Origin: Extensimonas soli
GTDB taxonomy: Bacteria > Pseudomonadota > Gammaproteobacteria > Burkholderiales > Burkholderiaceae_C
NCBI RefSeq assembly: GCF_029211265.1
Contig: NZ_JARGEL010000004.1
Span: 1-64,000, forward strand
DNA length: 64,000 bases
Direction: 5' to 3'
A program made the position numbers and the translations under genes. A model generated the notes under the pieces. The model saw nothing but the letters and a program-made list of their open reading frames with translations. It was not told the origin of the DNA and made no database searches. This document shows, in pieces, positions 63,987-64,000 of the stretch. Numbering within the stretch: position 1 is the first letter of the stretch; every line of letters begins with the position of its first letter.

Positions 63987-64000
63987 TCGTGAAATATACA

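Overview
The window is chromosomal DNA of a high-GC betaproteobacterium, most likely a member of the Comamonadaceae (Acidovorax/Comamonas/Rhodoferax-like). The evidence is the pilMNOPQ-aroK-aroB-dgt gene order, an Omp32-type trimeric porin, Coq7, an etfBA/acyl-CoA dehydrogenase cluster, and many copies of a short repeat (called C here) built around GATAGCTGCTTGCGCTT that I associate, from memory, with this family. The genus cannot be fixed from the sequence alone. No rRNA, tRNA, CRISPR array, prophage or transposase gene was seen.

Layout. 0.2-10.4 kb (minus strand): type IV pilus assembly operon pilMNOPQ, an AT-richer Ig-like lipoprotein gene, then aroK, aroB and dgt. 10.6-19.4 kb: penicillin-binding protein 1a, CyaY, LptM-like lipoprotein, CoaD, RsmD, a pair of M16 peptidases and FtsY. 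19.4-23.4 kb: repeats, DUF1810 protein, flavin reductase, rpoH behind a perfect CIRCE operator, a ParDE toxin-antitoxin pair and a truncated methyltransferase. 23.4-31.4 kb: acyl-CoA dehydrogenase, etfA, etfB, MscS channel, enoyl-CoA hydratase and HDAC-like deacetylase. 30.5-36.2 kb: MoxR ATPase, DUF58 protein, TgpA-like transglutaminase and MltB-type lytic transglycosylase. 36.5-46.8 kb: CoA-transferase, acyl-CoA dehydrogenase, giant indolepyruvate ferredoxin oxidoreductase, M20 amidohydrolase, porin, Coq7 and OsmC. 47-51.4 kb: IlvA, CobS, ThpR, a small protein and a CobC-like phosphatase. 51.4-62.1 kb: type II secretion genes gspC (divergent) and gspGHIJKLMNDE, without gspF. 62.2-64 kb: EamA transporter and a HigBA-like toxin-antitoxin pair.

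The most unusual content is three families of short palindromic repeats. Family A (169 bp from CTAG to CTAG; six full copies and one decayed copy) and family B (166 bp; four copies) both have terminal inverted repeats, internal hairpins and TA/CTAG at each end. Their net insertion lengths, 165 and 162 bp, are multiples of three. A sits in frame inside mltB and inside a small conserved gene, and an A-B composite (327 bp, 109 codons) sits in frame inside the gspD signal-peptide region. Each time the surrounding family sequence continues on both sides without loss. Family C (about 50 bp) appears to form the signal-peptide coding sequence of three unrelated exported proteins: an M16 peptidase, MltB and GspD. 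This resembles the protein-invading palindromic elements of Rickettsia, but I know of no description of it in this bacterial group.

Much of the window serves the cell envelope: pilus assembly, type II secretion, peptidoglycan synthesis and remodelling, porin, and signal-recognition targeting by FtsY. The CoA-ligand, ETF and acyl-CoA dehydrogenase genes point to growth on fatty or branched-chain/aromatic acids.
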